Below, one piece after another: positions 1 through 5,816 of a stretch of DNA of 15,080 nt. Under the pieces are notes generated by a model. That model was not told where the DNA came from and made no database searches. It saw only the letters and a program-made list of their open reading frames with translations. The stretch comes from Planctomycetota bacterium (lineage in GTDB: Bacteria > Planctomycetota > Phycisphaerae > FEN-1346), in assembly GCA_026386995.1 (NCBI GenBank), contig JAPLMO010000464.1, positions 1 through 15,080 on the forward strand, given 5' to 3'. Positions within the stretch are counted from its first letter, which is position 1, and the number at the start of each line of letters is the position of its first letter. The translations under genes were made by a program, and so were the position numbers.

Positions 1-95
1 GCCATGAGGGGGAACGTGTCGTACTTGCCCGTGCCGACGAAGAGGCGGCTGGTGAATGTGTACGGGCCGAGTTTGAGGGCGTCGTTATCAGGCAT
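1..95 (-). CDS. thiG: Thiazole synthase ThiG, N-terminal part (runs off the left edge)
   Basis: Only the first 31 codons are inside the window. They read MPDNDALKLGPYTFTSR, then LFVGTGKYDTF. The 'L.LGPYTFxSRLFVGTGKY' opening is the typical N-terminus of ThiG. ThiG condenses 1-deoxy-D-xylulose 5-phosphate, dehydroglycine and the ThiS thiocarboxylate sulfur into the thiazole phosphate of thiamine in the cytoplasm. The ATG at 95 was chosen because the family motif begins within ten residues of it; the nearby ATG at 103 is in another frame. The gene lies 55 nt downstream of thiS on the same strand, the usual thiS-thiG order, so the two are probably cotranscribed. The rest of the gene cannot be assessed. 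Confidence 0.93.
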   Translation of the reverse strand, partial: MPDNDALKLGPYTFTSRLFVGTGKYDTFPLM

Positions 96-112
96 TGCTT
101 CATCCTTGAAAA

Positions 113-135
113 ACGCGCCCCGCAAGCGGGGCGGC
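113..135. other. GC-rich hairpin between thiS and thiG
   Basis: The 55-nt gap between the thiS stop and the thiG start contains a self-complementary GCCCCG-CAAG-CGGGGC stem-loop. There is no T-run after it on the minus strand, so it is more likely an RNA-stability or processing element within the thiS-thiG message than a full terminator. That role is inference. Confidence 0.5.
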
Positions 136-150
136 TAAACAGGCACTGAC

Positions 151-351
151 TTACCCGCCGCCGACGAGGGTGACGATCTCGACGACGTCGCCCTCGGCGA
201 GGCGCCTCGCCCCATGCTGCGAGCGGGGCACAAGTTCGCGGTTGACTTCGACGGCAACCGGCTGGCGCGGCACGCTGAGCGCGGCCAGAAGCGAGGCCAG
301 CGTCTCGCCTTCGGGCACCTCTCGCGTCTCACCGTTGATCGTGATTCGCAC
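151..351 (-). CDS. thiS: Sulfur carrier protein ThiS
   Basis: This is a 66-residue ubiquitin-fold protein of normal ThiS length ending in the obligatory Gly-Gly (VTLVGGG then TAA). The C-terminal glycine is adenylated and thiocarboxylated (by ThiF/MoeB-type enzymes in the known pathway) and delivers sulfur to ThiG for thiazole formation. The N-terminus MRITINGE and the 'EGDVVEIVTLVGGG' ending are family hallmarks. The start is GTG at 351, with a purine-rich GGAGGGAGGA stretch about 10 nt upstream. No ATG in frame gives a better fit. It is the first gene of a thiS-thiG unit, transcribed leftward from the promoter at 382-410. Confidence 0.93.
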   Translation of the reverse strand: MRITINGETREVPEGETLASLLAALSVPRQPVAVEVNRELVPRSQHGARRLAEGDVVEIVTLVGGG

Positions 352-381
352 CGCCAGGATTCCTCCCTCCGATTCGGCGCG

Positions 382-410
382 ATTATAGGCCGTGCCGCGC
401 GGCCAATCAA
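382..410 (-). promoter_or_regulatory. Sigma70-type promoter for thiS-thiG
   Basis: Read on the minus strand, TTGATT (405-410) is followed after exactly 17 nt by TATAAT (382-387). The predicted transcript starts near 375 and reaches the thiS GTG at 351 after only about 25 nt. That leader is too short to hold a TPP (THI-box) riboswitch. Confidence 0.75.
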
Positions 411-431
411 GACGCGATGGGACTGCGGGGT

Positions 432-561
432 TAGTAGTCCGTCAACTTTGATTGTGCGGGTGCCACGGCTGCGCAGTTTGCAGCCGTGCGGCCCTGCCGA
501 AGACCACGGCTGCACAAGGCGCAGCCGTGGCACCCGCAGAGTCAATCGTGACAGGCTACTA
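432..561. repeat. Double-hairpin intergenic element 1 (REP/BIME-like)
   Basis: This 130-bp inverted-repeat element lies between divergent genes. The outer arms tgcgggtgccacggctgcgc (455-474) and its perfect complement (519-538) pair over 20 bp, and weaker similarity extends to TAGTAG/CTACTA at the edges. Inside, two more arms (about 480-488 and 503-512) let it fold as two successive hairpins, ccacggctgc/gcagccgtg and ccacggctgc/gcagccgtgg. The order is therefore arm, complement, arm, complement. It has the same plan as the elements at 13658-13750 and 14655-14750. The remaining bases 562-689 show no gene or clear signal. Confidence 0.75.
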
Positions 562-689
562 GGGGGCCACGAGAGGGCGGCCTGCCCAGGGCATGCCCTC
601 ACTTTTGCGCGTAGCCGAGGCGGGCGCAATGTGTTTAAGATGGATGGGAACTTGGGATGCCGGGATCTCCGGCGCATCGAGCGGCTATT

Positions 690-3059
690 ATGAAACCGAT
701 GTTCTTCCTGGCAGCGTTCTCGGCCGCCCTCGCGACCGCCTGCATCGCCGCGGCGCCGGCCCCTAAGCCCGCGCCGGGGGCCGCCCAGCCTGCCGCCAAG
801 GCCACTCGCGAACCAAGTTACGCCGAAACCCTGACGAAGCGCCTCCACGACAACGAGGCAAAACTCCGCGCATCGAAGGACCCCGTCGAACGCGACCGCC
901 TCGCCAACGACATCGAGACCGCAAAGCACATGCTTGGCCCGCGCGACGCCGCCGGGGTACGCCTCCAATTTGCGGCCATGTGGCACGACGCGGCAATCGA
1001 GTCGCTCGACACGGAGTACAAGCGCCTCGCCGGCCGCGTCAAGGGCGTCGCCGCTTCCTCCCCCGCGACGGCGGCGGCCCTGGAGGCCCGCGCCAACCTC
1101 CGCCGCATGGCCGGCACCTGCCTTCTCAAGGGCTGGACGTGGGGCGGGACCCTTCCCAAGTACCAGTTCGACGCCTACGGCACTTATCTGGCCAACAACT
1201 TGCCGACGCTGGACGCCATGTTCGACTCCGTCACATCGGTGCTGGCGAAGGAGGCGACACTTTCCCCCGCCGCGCCGGACCGCGAAGCCTTCCTGGCCGC
1301 ACTGGCCCAGGCCAAAGACGGCTGCGCAAAGATGAACCAGGCCGCCGAGACCTTTGCCGCGCCCCCCGAAGCCGGCAAGCCCTCGCGGACCCACGAGGCC
1401 CTCGTGGCGACCCTCGGGGCATTCCACGCGGGACTGGAAACGGTCTACGAGGCCGACGCCGTGCTCCGCGAGTTGGCCGGAAAGCAGCCGAAGGCCGACG
1501 CGTCCGCCCCCCCGCCGGCAGAGGCCGAACATCCTTCCGCCGAGGAGAAGGCAACGATCGAGAGGGTCCGCGGCGTTGCCGCCGCCCTCGCCTCCGACGG
1601 TCACTGGGAGAAGATCCGCGATGCCCTCGACCGGCTCTCGGGCATTGCCGGGCAGGGCCTGGCCGCCGAGCGCACCCGCCCCAGCGCCCAGGAACTCCTC
1701 TACTGCCTGGGGCTTGTTGCCGACTACGTCCAGGGCCTCGCGAAGAGCAAATCGGCCTACCCCGAATACGTAACGCCCCGGCAGGAGGCCCTGACCGAGG
1801 CATTCGATTACCTGGGCAAGAAAGGGCACCGCCAATACGGCTACTCGCGCCTGCGCCGGATCTGCGAGGGCGACCGCGATAGACTGGGGATCGACGCAAG
1901 CCCCTTGAGCCCCCCTGCCGCCCAGGGGCTCCTTCAGTCCCTGGCGGTGAAGGAGTCGTTTTTCAGGGGCTCCGAGGGCTATAACAACGCCTATGCGTTT
2001 GGCGGGGCCCGTACCCGCATCATCGGCGTCGTCGCAAAGTTACCCGCGTGGCCGCCGAAGGCCATGTCGACGCAACTGGCGCCCGCCTACAAGAGGTTCT
2101 ACGACATCTTCGTCAGTGCGACCGAGGCGGCCTGCACGGCCAATGCGGAAGACACGGCAAAGTGGCTTGACGCATACCGGGCCGCCGCCACCTTCGGCAA
2201 AGACCTCGAACGGATCGTCATGGCGGACGAGGCCATCCGGGCCGTCGAACAGTACGCCCCGCCGCGCGCCGCCTCGATGTACGCCGACTTTCTCAGACAG
2301 GCCGACAGCCTGGCCGGCAGCCTCACGCAGACCGCCGGCGCCGAACGCTCCGCCCTGGATGAGTACTTCCAGCCGTTCCTGGCCCTGGCCGACGTGCAAG
2401 TGCCCGGCCCGCAACATCAGCAGACCGCCCAGACGCTGACCGGCGGCGCCTACAAGGGCGCCTTGGCCATGCTGGGCAAGCAGGTTCCCGCCGCCCTCGG
2501 CGATGCCGTCCGGGGCAAAGGCAAGTCGCTGGAGACGGTCCTGGAGGCACGCTGGATGTTCAAGGCACTGCGGCATCGCTGCGTGACCGAAACTGACGGC
2601 CTCGCAAAGATGGGCGTCGCCAACCTCGATGCCTTCTCGATGCCCGAAAAAACCTACGGCCTGTTCGTGGCGGCCCTCGACCAACACGTGCGGCGGCTCA
2701 TGGGCCGCTACGCCAACGAGCACGTCGTCGGCGCCAGCCCGCAAACTCAGTTCCTCGCCCAGTGGGACGCGGTCTACTGCTACGTCGGTGCGGCCCAGCG
2801 GCAAACGCTGAAAACCCGCCACCCCGGCGAGCGCGACCTGGACTTCCTGATGCGCAACCTCGCGCAGGCCGCCGATCCGATGCCCCCCGATTCCGCCTGG
2901 TTCGGCTGGGCCGTCGGCTACCACGCCGTCGAGGCGGCCACGTGCCTTGCTGCCGGCCTCGACCGGCCCGCCGGCTACCACCTCGGCGAGGTCCACACGC
3001 ACCGTATCGACCAGCACTTCGAGAAGGAACTCCTGCCCTCGGCATTCGACCCGAAGTAG
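690..3059 (+). CDS. Exported protein of unknown function (789 aa)
   Basis: I do not recognise a family. The ATG at 690 was chosen because it opens a standard signal peptide (MKPMFFLAAFSAALATACIA, cleavage near AAAPAP), whereas the upstream in-frame ATG at 657 would add 11 residues ahead of it. After cleavage comes an Ala/Pro-rich linker (about residues 22-45). The rest is a long sequence dominated by charged and alanine-rich stretches that look alpha-helical, with no internal membrane segment and no catalytic motif I can name. The C-terminus is His/Glu-rich (GEVHTHRIDQHFEKEL). Codon use and GC content are those of the core genes. It stands alone on the plus strand. It is probably periplasmic, or possibly a lipoprotein since 'ATAC' resembles a weak lipobox; both are inference. 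Confidence 0.8.
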   Translation: MKPMFFLAAFSAALATACIAAAPAPKPAPGAAQPAAKATREPSYAETLTKRLHDNEAKLRASKDPVERDRLANDIETAKHMLGPRDAAGVRLQFAAMWHDAAIESLDTEYKRLAGRVKGVAASSPATAAALEARANLRRMAGTCLLKGWTWGGTLPKYQFDAYGTYLANNLPTLDAMFDSVTSVLAKEATLSPAAPDREAFLAALAQAKDGCAKMNQAAETFAAPPEAGKPSRTHEALVATLGAFHAGLETVYEADAVLRELAGKQPKADASAPPPAEAEHPSAEEKATIERVRGVAAALASDGHWEKIRDALDRLSGIAGQGLAAERTRPSAQELLYCLGLVADYVQGLAKSKSAYPEYVTPRQEALTEAFDYLGKKGHRQYGYSRLRRICEGDRDRLGIDASPLSPPAAQGLLQSLAVKESFFRGSEGYNNAYAFGGARTRIIGVVAKLPAWPPKAMSTQLAPAYKRFYDIFVSATEAACTANAEDTAKWLDAYRAAATFGKDLERIVMADEAIRAVEQYAPPRAASMYADFLRQADSLAGSLTQTAGAERSALDEYFQPFLALADVQVPGPQHQQTAQTLTGGAYKGALAMLGKQVPAALGDAVRGKGKSLETVLEARWMFKALRHRCVTETDGLAKMGVANLDAFSMPEKTYGLFVAALDQHVRRLMGRYANEHVVGASPQTQFLAQWDAVYCYVGAAQRQTLKTRHPGERDLDFLMRNLAQAADPMPPDSAWFGWAVGYHAVEAATCLAAGLDRPAGYHLGEVHTHRIDQHFEKELLPSAFDPK

Positions 3060-3512
3060 AGCGGCCTGCCGCCGCCGGGCAATCAGCCTTGGGCGCTTTG
3101 TCCCCTGCCGGGTTTCACAGCCTGCCGGCCGCCGGCCAAATGTGCCGCGGGGTTGTTGGTGTTTTCCGGTTCCCGGTTCCCGGCTCCCGAATCCCGCCTT
3201 TATATCCTTTAGTACAAAGATGTTGGGTTACACTATAGTATACACCGGAGGGCAAAATCGGGCGCTTTTTGCGCCGCGCAGGGTCAAAAACCCCCTTGGC
3301 GCTAGCGCCAAGGCCGTTTTTTCGTCTTTTGGTAAGATGGGTAAGGCGCTTTTTTACCGGTTTTTGACACTTCTTACGCGCTTTTGACCGGAACTTGATA
3401 CCTCCTGAGGCCGCCGAAGGGGTTTTCGCCACCTCCGATTATATACTATACTATATACGACTGGAGTGGTCGTGATTCCCCGACACCCCTTCCGGCGCCC
3501 CCAAAACAATCA
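3060..3512. other. Intergenic stretch rich in short repeats, hairpins and AT-rich blocks
   Basis: No convincing gene is seen here. The stretch contains a degenerate TTCCCGG tandem (3166-3196), a TATAGTATAC block at about 3233, the hairpin ggcgc-ttttt-gcgcc (3261-3275), and a perfect 20-bp palindrome with a T-run (listed separately). It also holds three imperfect copies of GCGCTTTT(TT)-ACCGG (about 3262, 3346 and 3378) and an AT-rich TATATACTATACTATATA segment near 3440-3457. The composition differs sharply from the flanking core genes and marks the left edge of the accessory island. A 55-codon reading frame at 3220-3387 is possible but unsupported. Confidence 0.5.
3294..3322 (+). terminator. 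Perfect palindrome plus T-run, probable intrinsic terminator
   Basis: The sequence ccttggcgctagcgccaagg (3294-3313) is a perfect 20-bp palindrome that can fold as an 8-bp stem with a CTAG loop. It is followed by CCGTTTTTT and then TCTTTT. This fits a rho-independent terminator reading rightward, about 235 nt after the 789-aa gene. The distance leaves open that it serves something else. Confidence 0.5.
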
Positions 3513-3574
3513 GGGACAGCGCCAAGCGGTTTCGCCGGGCCGGGCCGGCGGTCCGGGCGGCCTGGCGCTGTCCC
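3513..3574. repeat. Inverted repeat upstream of the RAYT remnant
   Basis: The arms gggacagcgcca (3513-3524) and tggcgctgtccc (3563-3574) are perfect 12-bp complements around a 38-nt GC-rich centre. They are followed outward by an imperfect second pair: CCAAAA on the left, TTTTGG on the right. It sits directly before the promoter of the transposase remnant, where REP-type elements of RAYT genes are commonly found. Confidence 0.65.
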
Positions 3575-3583
3575 GTATTTTGG

Positions 3584-3612
3584 TTGACTCGACCCCCCAT
3601 AGGTGGTATACT
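3584..3612 (+). promoter_or_regulatory. Sigma70-type promoter of the RAYT remnant (leaderless layout)
   Basis: TTGACT (3584-3589) and TATACT (3607-3612) are separated by exactly 17 nt. The ATG of the remnant follows 6 nt after the -10 box, so the transcript would begin at or next to the start codon. The box could today drive read-through into the downstream Cas12b-like fragment. Confidence 0.65.
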
Positions 3613-3618
3613 CCTATC

Positions 3619-3660
3619 ATGCCACGCTCAGCAAGGTTGGTCATTCCCGGACTGCCGCAT
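3619..3660 (+). pseudogene. REP-associated tyrosine transposase (RAYT, Y1 family), N-terminal scrap
   Basis: The 14 codons MPRSARLVIPGLPH match the stereotyped opening of RAYT/IS200-like Y1 transposases ('MPRxARLVxPGxPHHV.QRG'). These enzymes act on hairpin DNA. Similarity stops dead after the His codon at 3658-3660: the next codons (DRSEF) do not continue the HHV-x-QRGN motif and no HUH motif is present. A matching C-terminal scrap lies at 4060-4185. The gene is therefore broken, with Cas12b-like sequence between its ends. Confidence 0.7.
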
Positions 3661-3781
3661 GACCGCTCCGAATTCCCCAGGCTTCGAAACCTGAACCTTC
3701 GAACGCCCGCGTTATCTGATGGACGGGGCAACCACCCACGGCTATGATATCCTGCGCGTTTCAGGTCGAAAGGGGGTCACC
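3661..3781. other. Spacer between RAYT scrap and Cas12b-like start, with RBS
   Basis: These 121 nt show no similarity I recognise. TATGAT at about 3742 could be a -10 box but has no good -35 partner. AAAGGGGGT ending 5 nt before the ATG at 3782 is a strong ribosome-binding site and decides the start of the Cas12b-like reading frame over the in-frame ATG at 3719. It probably represents the native upstream region of the nuclease gene. Confidence 0.45.
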
Positions 3782-4225
3782 ATGTCCGTCAGGATGTTTC
3801 AGGCTCGATTGGAATGCGACCGTGAAACGTTGGGCCGTTTGTGGCTTACCCACCGCGTGTTTAACGAACGCCTTCCCGCAATTATCTCCGTCCTGTTCAA
3901 GATGCGTCGGGGCGAGTGCGGCCGCAACAAGCAAGAGCGTAACCTGTACCAACGCATGGCCCGCTTCTTCCTGGCCATGGACAGCAAGAACGCCGATTAC
4001 CTTCTCAACAGCATCAGCATCCGCAACTGGACGCCGAACAGCGCCCTCAAGATGAAGGCCACGGTCCGCGACGCGGCCAGACCGGCCGCCCGTGGGCCGA
4101 CCCTCGGTTCCTCGCGCGGCTCGAAAAGCAACTGTCGCGCCGCGTCGTGCCGGGCCGCCCCGGCCGACCGAGGAAAGGGCAATGAGAAAATCAGTATCCC
4201 CCCCGAATTGTTGCCCGAATTGTAG
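3782..4225 (+). pseudogene. cas12b: Cas12b (C2c1)-like nuclease, N-terminal fragment fused to unrelated tail
   Basis: The open frame is 147 codons. Residues 1-93 (MSVRMFQARLECD, then LWLTHRVFNERLP, LFKMRRGECG, NADYLLNSISI and NWTPNSALK) closely resemble, from memory, the N-terminus of planctomycete Cas12b proteins. Cas12b is the RNA-guided type V-B CRISPR effector, normally over 1,000 residues in most members and somewhat shorter in this planctomycete branch. Only the start of the wedge region is left; all RuvC residues are absent. After about residue 93 the frame runs out of phase through a RAYT C-terminus and the CCCCCGAATT repeats (ending in PPELLPEL) to a stop at 4225. No cas1, cas2, cas4, CRISPR array or tracrRNA-like sequence is nearby. 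It is a non-functional relic; a short expressed peptide is possible because promoter and RBS survive. Confidence 0.7.
4060..4185 (+). pseudogene. RAYT transposase, C-terminal scrap
   Basis: In a frame different from the Cas12b-like one, the sequence reads TGRPWADPRFLARLEKQL followed by SRRVVPGRPGRPRKGQ and a TGA at 4183-4185. 'TGRPxGDxxFxxRLExxLGR...PGRPRK' is the usual C-terminal end of RAYT proteins. It joins the Cas12b-like sequence at about 4060-4080. The first CCCCCGAATT repeat begins 12 nt after its stop, the normal position of REP-like repeats behind a RAYT gene. It may belong to the same original gene as the scrap at 3619-3660 or to a second copy. Confidence 0.65.
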
Positions 4226-4262
4226 TGTCCCCCGAATTACCCCCCGAATTACCCCCGAATTA
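4198..4262 (+). repeat. CCCCCGAATT repeat cluster 1 (plus orientation)
   Basis: Five tandem units of (C)CCCCGAATT with a spacing of about 10-18 nt; the third is preceded by GTGT, as in the clusters at 7211 and 8833. It directly follows the RAYT C-terminal scrap and borders the 3' end of cargo block 1. Confidence 0.8.
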
Positions 4263-4278
4263 CTAGCCACTTCAACCG

Positions 4279-4866
4279 CTATTGCCGACGGAGTCGCCTG
4301 ACAACACGTTTCACCAAGATAGAGGCTGCAGTCACTGCGAGGACGAAGCCTAAACCAAGCACGCCGCAAGGGAGGCAAAGCGAACTCCACAACGGCTTGG
4401 CGACCACTCGGCACATGGTCTTGCCGGTCAGCGGGTCCTTACGGCAAAGGCCTGTGAACTCATATTCAAAACCTCGCCATGGCCCTATCGGCCCGAAGGT
4501 CCACAACTCCAGTTCCGTCGAAGCGAACAGGGACTTGTACCGGAACAGGCCATCCTTGTCTACCGGCGGATGCCCTTCGATAACGCGGACAATCTTGACT
4601 AAAACGACCTCGCCAGATAACTGCCTGACCTCTTGCCCGTCGGCATCAACCTCCACAAGTTGATAGACGCCAGGTTTCAACAATCCCACGAACCTATACT
4701 GAACGGTCCAGCCTTCCGATTCCGATGCGGGCACGAACTCGCGGTGCCTGTCATCCAAGGCCGTCCCCTGCGGCCCAGCACCTGCCATTTGCGCACAAAC
4801 AAGAATGCCTAGCGTACATGCCATCATGCCCGACCGCAGGCCGCGCTTTGTTAGTCCCGCTTTCAT
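4279..4866 (-). CDS. Small exported protein with one C-terminal membrane segment (unknown function)
   Basis: I do not recognise the family. The 195-residue product has an N-terminal signal sequence (MKAGLTKRGLRSGMMACTLG onward, cleavage near AGAGPQG). An extracytoplasmic part of about 130 residues with many beta-like Val/Tyr/Phe stretches follows. One membrane helix (about 163-186) is next, then a strongly basic tail, VKRVVRRLRRQ. This predicts a type I membrane protein with the tail inside the cell. ATG 4866 was chosen because GAGG lies 8 nt upstream. An alternative ATG at 4890 would overlap the stop of the preceding gene as ATGA. It is the last gene of a three-gene minus-strand unit. Its place behind a mini-Rhs gene would suit an immunity or anchoring partner, but that is only inference. 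Its GC content looks lower than that of the core genes. Confidence 0.75.
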   Translation of the reverse strand: MKAGLTKRGLRSGMMACTLGILVCAQMAGAGPQGTALDDRHREFVPASESEGWTVQYRFVGLLKPGVYQLVEVDADGQEVRQLSGEVVLVKIVRVIEGHPPVDKDGLFRYKSLFASTELELWTFGPIGPWRGFEYEFTGLCRKDPLTGKTMCRVVAKPLWSSLCLPCGVLGLGFVLAVTAASILVKRVVRRLRRQ

Positions 4867-4886
4867 GGATGCAACCTCATGAGCGA

Positions 4887-5771
4887 TCATTCAAAACTTG
4901 CTTCGGGGAACTTGGTTTTGCATTCATTAATAAAATCCTGATAGAAACTCGCCTGCACTCCGTAAGCCTTCACCTCCCTCTGCTTATGAAAGCTGCCGCT
5001 ACGCCACGTAGACATAAGGCTTCTGTTATATTCCGACAGAATCGCATTCCTATCATTCCAGTGACTACGCTCGTGCTCGGCTATCGCCTGGTATACCAGG
5101 TCCGGACAAGGACTTGATGAAGGATATGGCACATTAACACCAAAAATCGGGTGGGTTCCGCCTACCGCAAAGGTTGTAATGCCAGCCTCTGTTTCCGCTG
5201 CCGAGACAGAACCTTCTACCTCAGCAGCCGTATTGCCAGTCGCATCATTATATCGCTTTCCTTCCTCCATAGCGAAGTTCATTTTTCGCTTTGCGACAGG
5301 AACGCATTGGCAGCAGTAATCCCTAGAGTGAGCAAAATCCTTTCCGGCTTTTTCAGGAGGAAGGTTGTTGCTGCCAAACGCCGCGTATAAGGCATTTATG
5401 GCGAGGGCTTCGAAATTGTATACCTGAACAGGCTGGCTAGATTTTTTCCACTCGTCCCAAGGCCCGCCAAACCTCCCGTAAACCATACCTTGCTTGCCGG
5501 ACGGGTCTGTTGTTGAAAGAGGATTGCTGCCGACATAAAGATAGAGATTCATGCCCTCGGCGTATTGCGCGGTCGCATCGCGCCAAGTGAACCTCGGATC
5601 GGAGACGTTTCTCGCGGTTATTGGCGACTCAAGCGGCGTTCCGGCCGGATCGCGCTGGAGGAATTGCCCCAGCGTGGGATGGTACATCCGGTTGCGAGCG
5701 AAGCCGGCGGAAGGAAGGGCTGCTATTGCGGCAATCCCAAACAGAACGGTGACGATCCAAGCCTTTCTCAT
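4887..5771 (-). CDS. Mini-Rhs protein with C-terminal HExxH (putative zinc metallopeptidase) domain
   Basis: The 294-residue product starts with a signal peptide (about 1-25, MRKAWIVTVLFGIAAIAALP). Next comes an RHS repeat-associated core signature: RMYHPTLGQFLQRDPAG (29-44), then MNLYLYVGSNPLSTTDPSGK (74-93). Normal Rhs proteins exceed 1,000 residues, so this is only the core end attached directly to a variable C-terminus. That part contains HERSH (233-237), an HExxH zinc-binding motif, and EVKAY (266-270), whose Glu may be the third ligand. Five Cys, including CCQC (153-156), suggest disulfides. It is probably secreted. RBS AAGGGGA precedes the ATG. It lies 45 nt behind the transglutaminase-like gene and just ahead of the small membrane protein. 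It could be a toxin or a surface processing enzyme; the peptidase call rests on the motif alone. Confidence 0.8.
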   Translation of the reverse strand: MRKAWIVTVLFGIAAIAALPSAGFARNRMYHPTLGQFLQRDPAGTPLESPITARNVSDPRFTWRDATAQYAEGMNLYLYVGSNPLSTTDPSGKQGMVYGRFGGPWDEWKKSSQPVQVYNFEALAINALYAAFGSNNLPPEKAGKDFAHSRDYCCQCVPVAKRKMNFAMEEGKRYNDATGNTAAEVEGSVSAAETEAGITTFAVGGTHPIFGVNVPYPSSSPCPDLVYQAIAEHERSHWNDRNAILSEYNRSLMSTWRSGSFHKQREVKAYGVQASFYQDFINECKTKFPEASFE

Positions 5772-5816
5772 TGTCTTCCCCTTTCGAAGGTCGCTGTGAG
5801 TTCCCTCGTTCCTGTC

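Noticed and set aside
135..1835. 566-codon minus-strand frame, and other long frames opposite the 789-aa gene
   Set aside because: Shadow of the GC-rich plus-strand gene; it also runs through thiS in another frame and through the intergenic inverted repeat. Composition is Arg/Gly-rich with no domain.
3220..3387. 55-codon frame starting MLGYTIVYTGG
   Set aside because: No ribosome-binding site, runs through the terminator-like palindrome, and no recognised family.
3115..3432. 105-codon minus-strand frame, Lys/Arg-rich
   Set aside because: Crosses the palindrome and AT-rich repeats, no RBS, no family; low-complexity artefact.
3661..3781. Possible tracrRNA or CRISPR repeat upstream of the Cas12b-like fragment
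   Set aside because: No repeat and no anti-repeat pairing could be found, and Cas12b guide RNA regions normally lie on the other side of the gene.
4198..4262. CCCCCGAATT tandems as a possible CRISPR array, given the Cas12b-like fragment nearby
   Set aside because: Units are about 10-11 nt with almost no spacer, far from the 25-40 nt repeats and unique spacers of an array. They also recur at three other places in both orientations.
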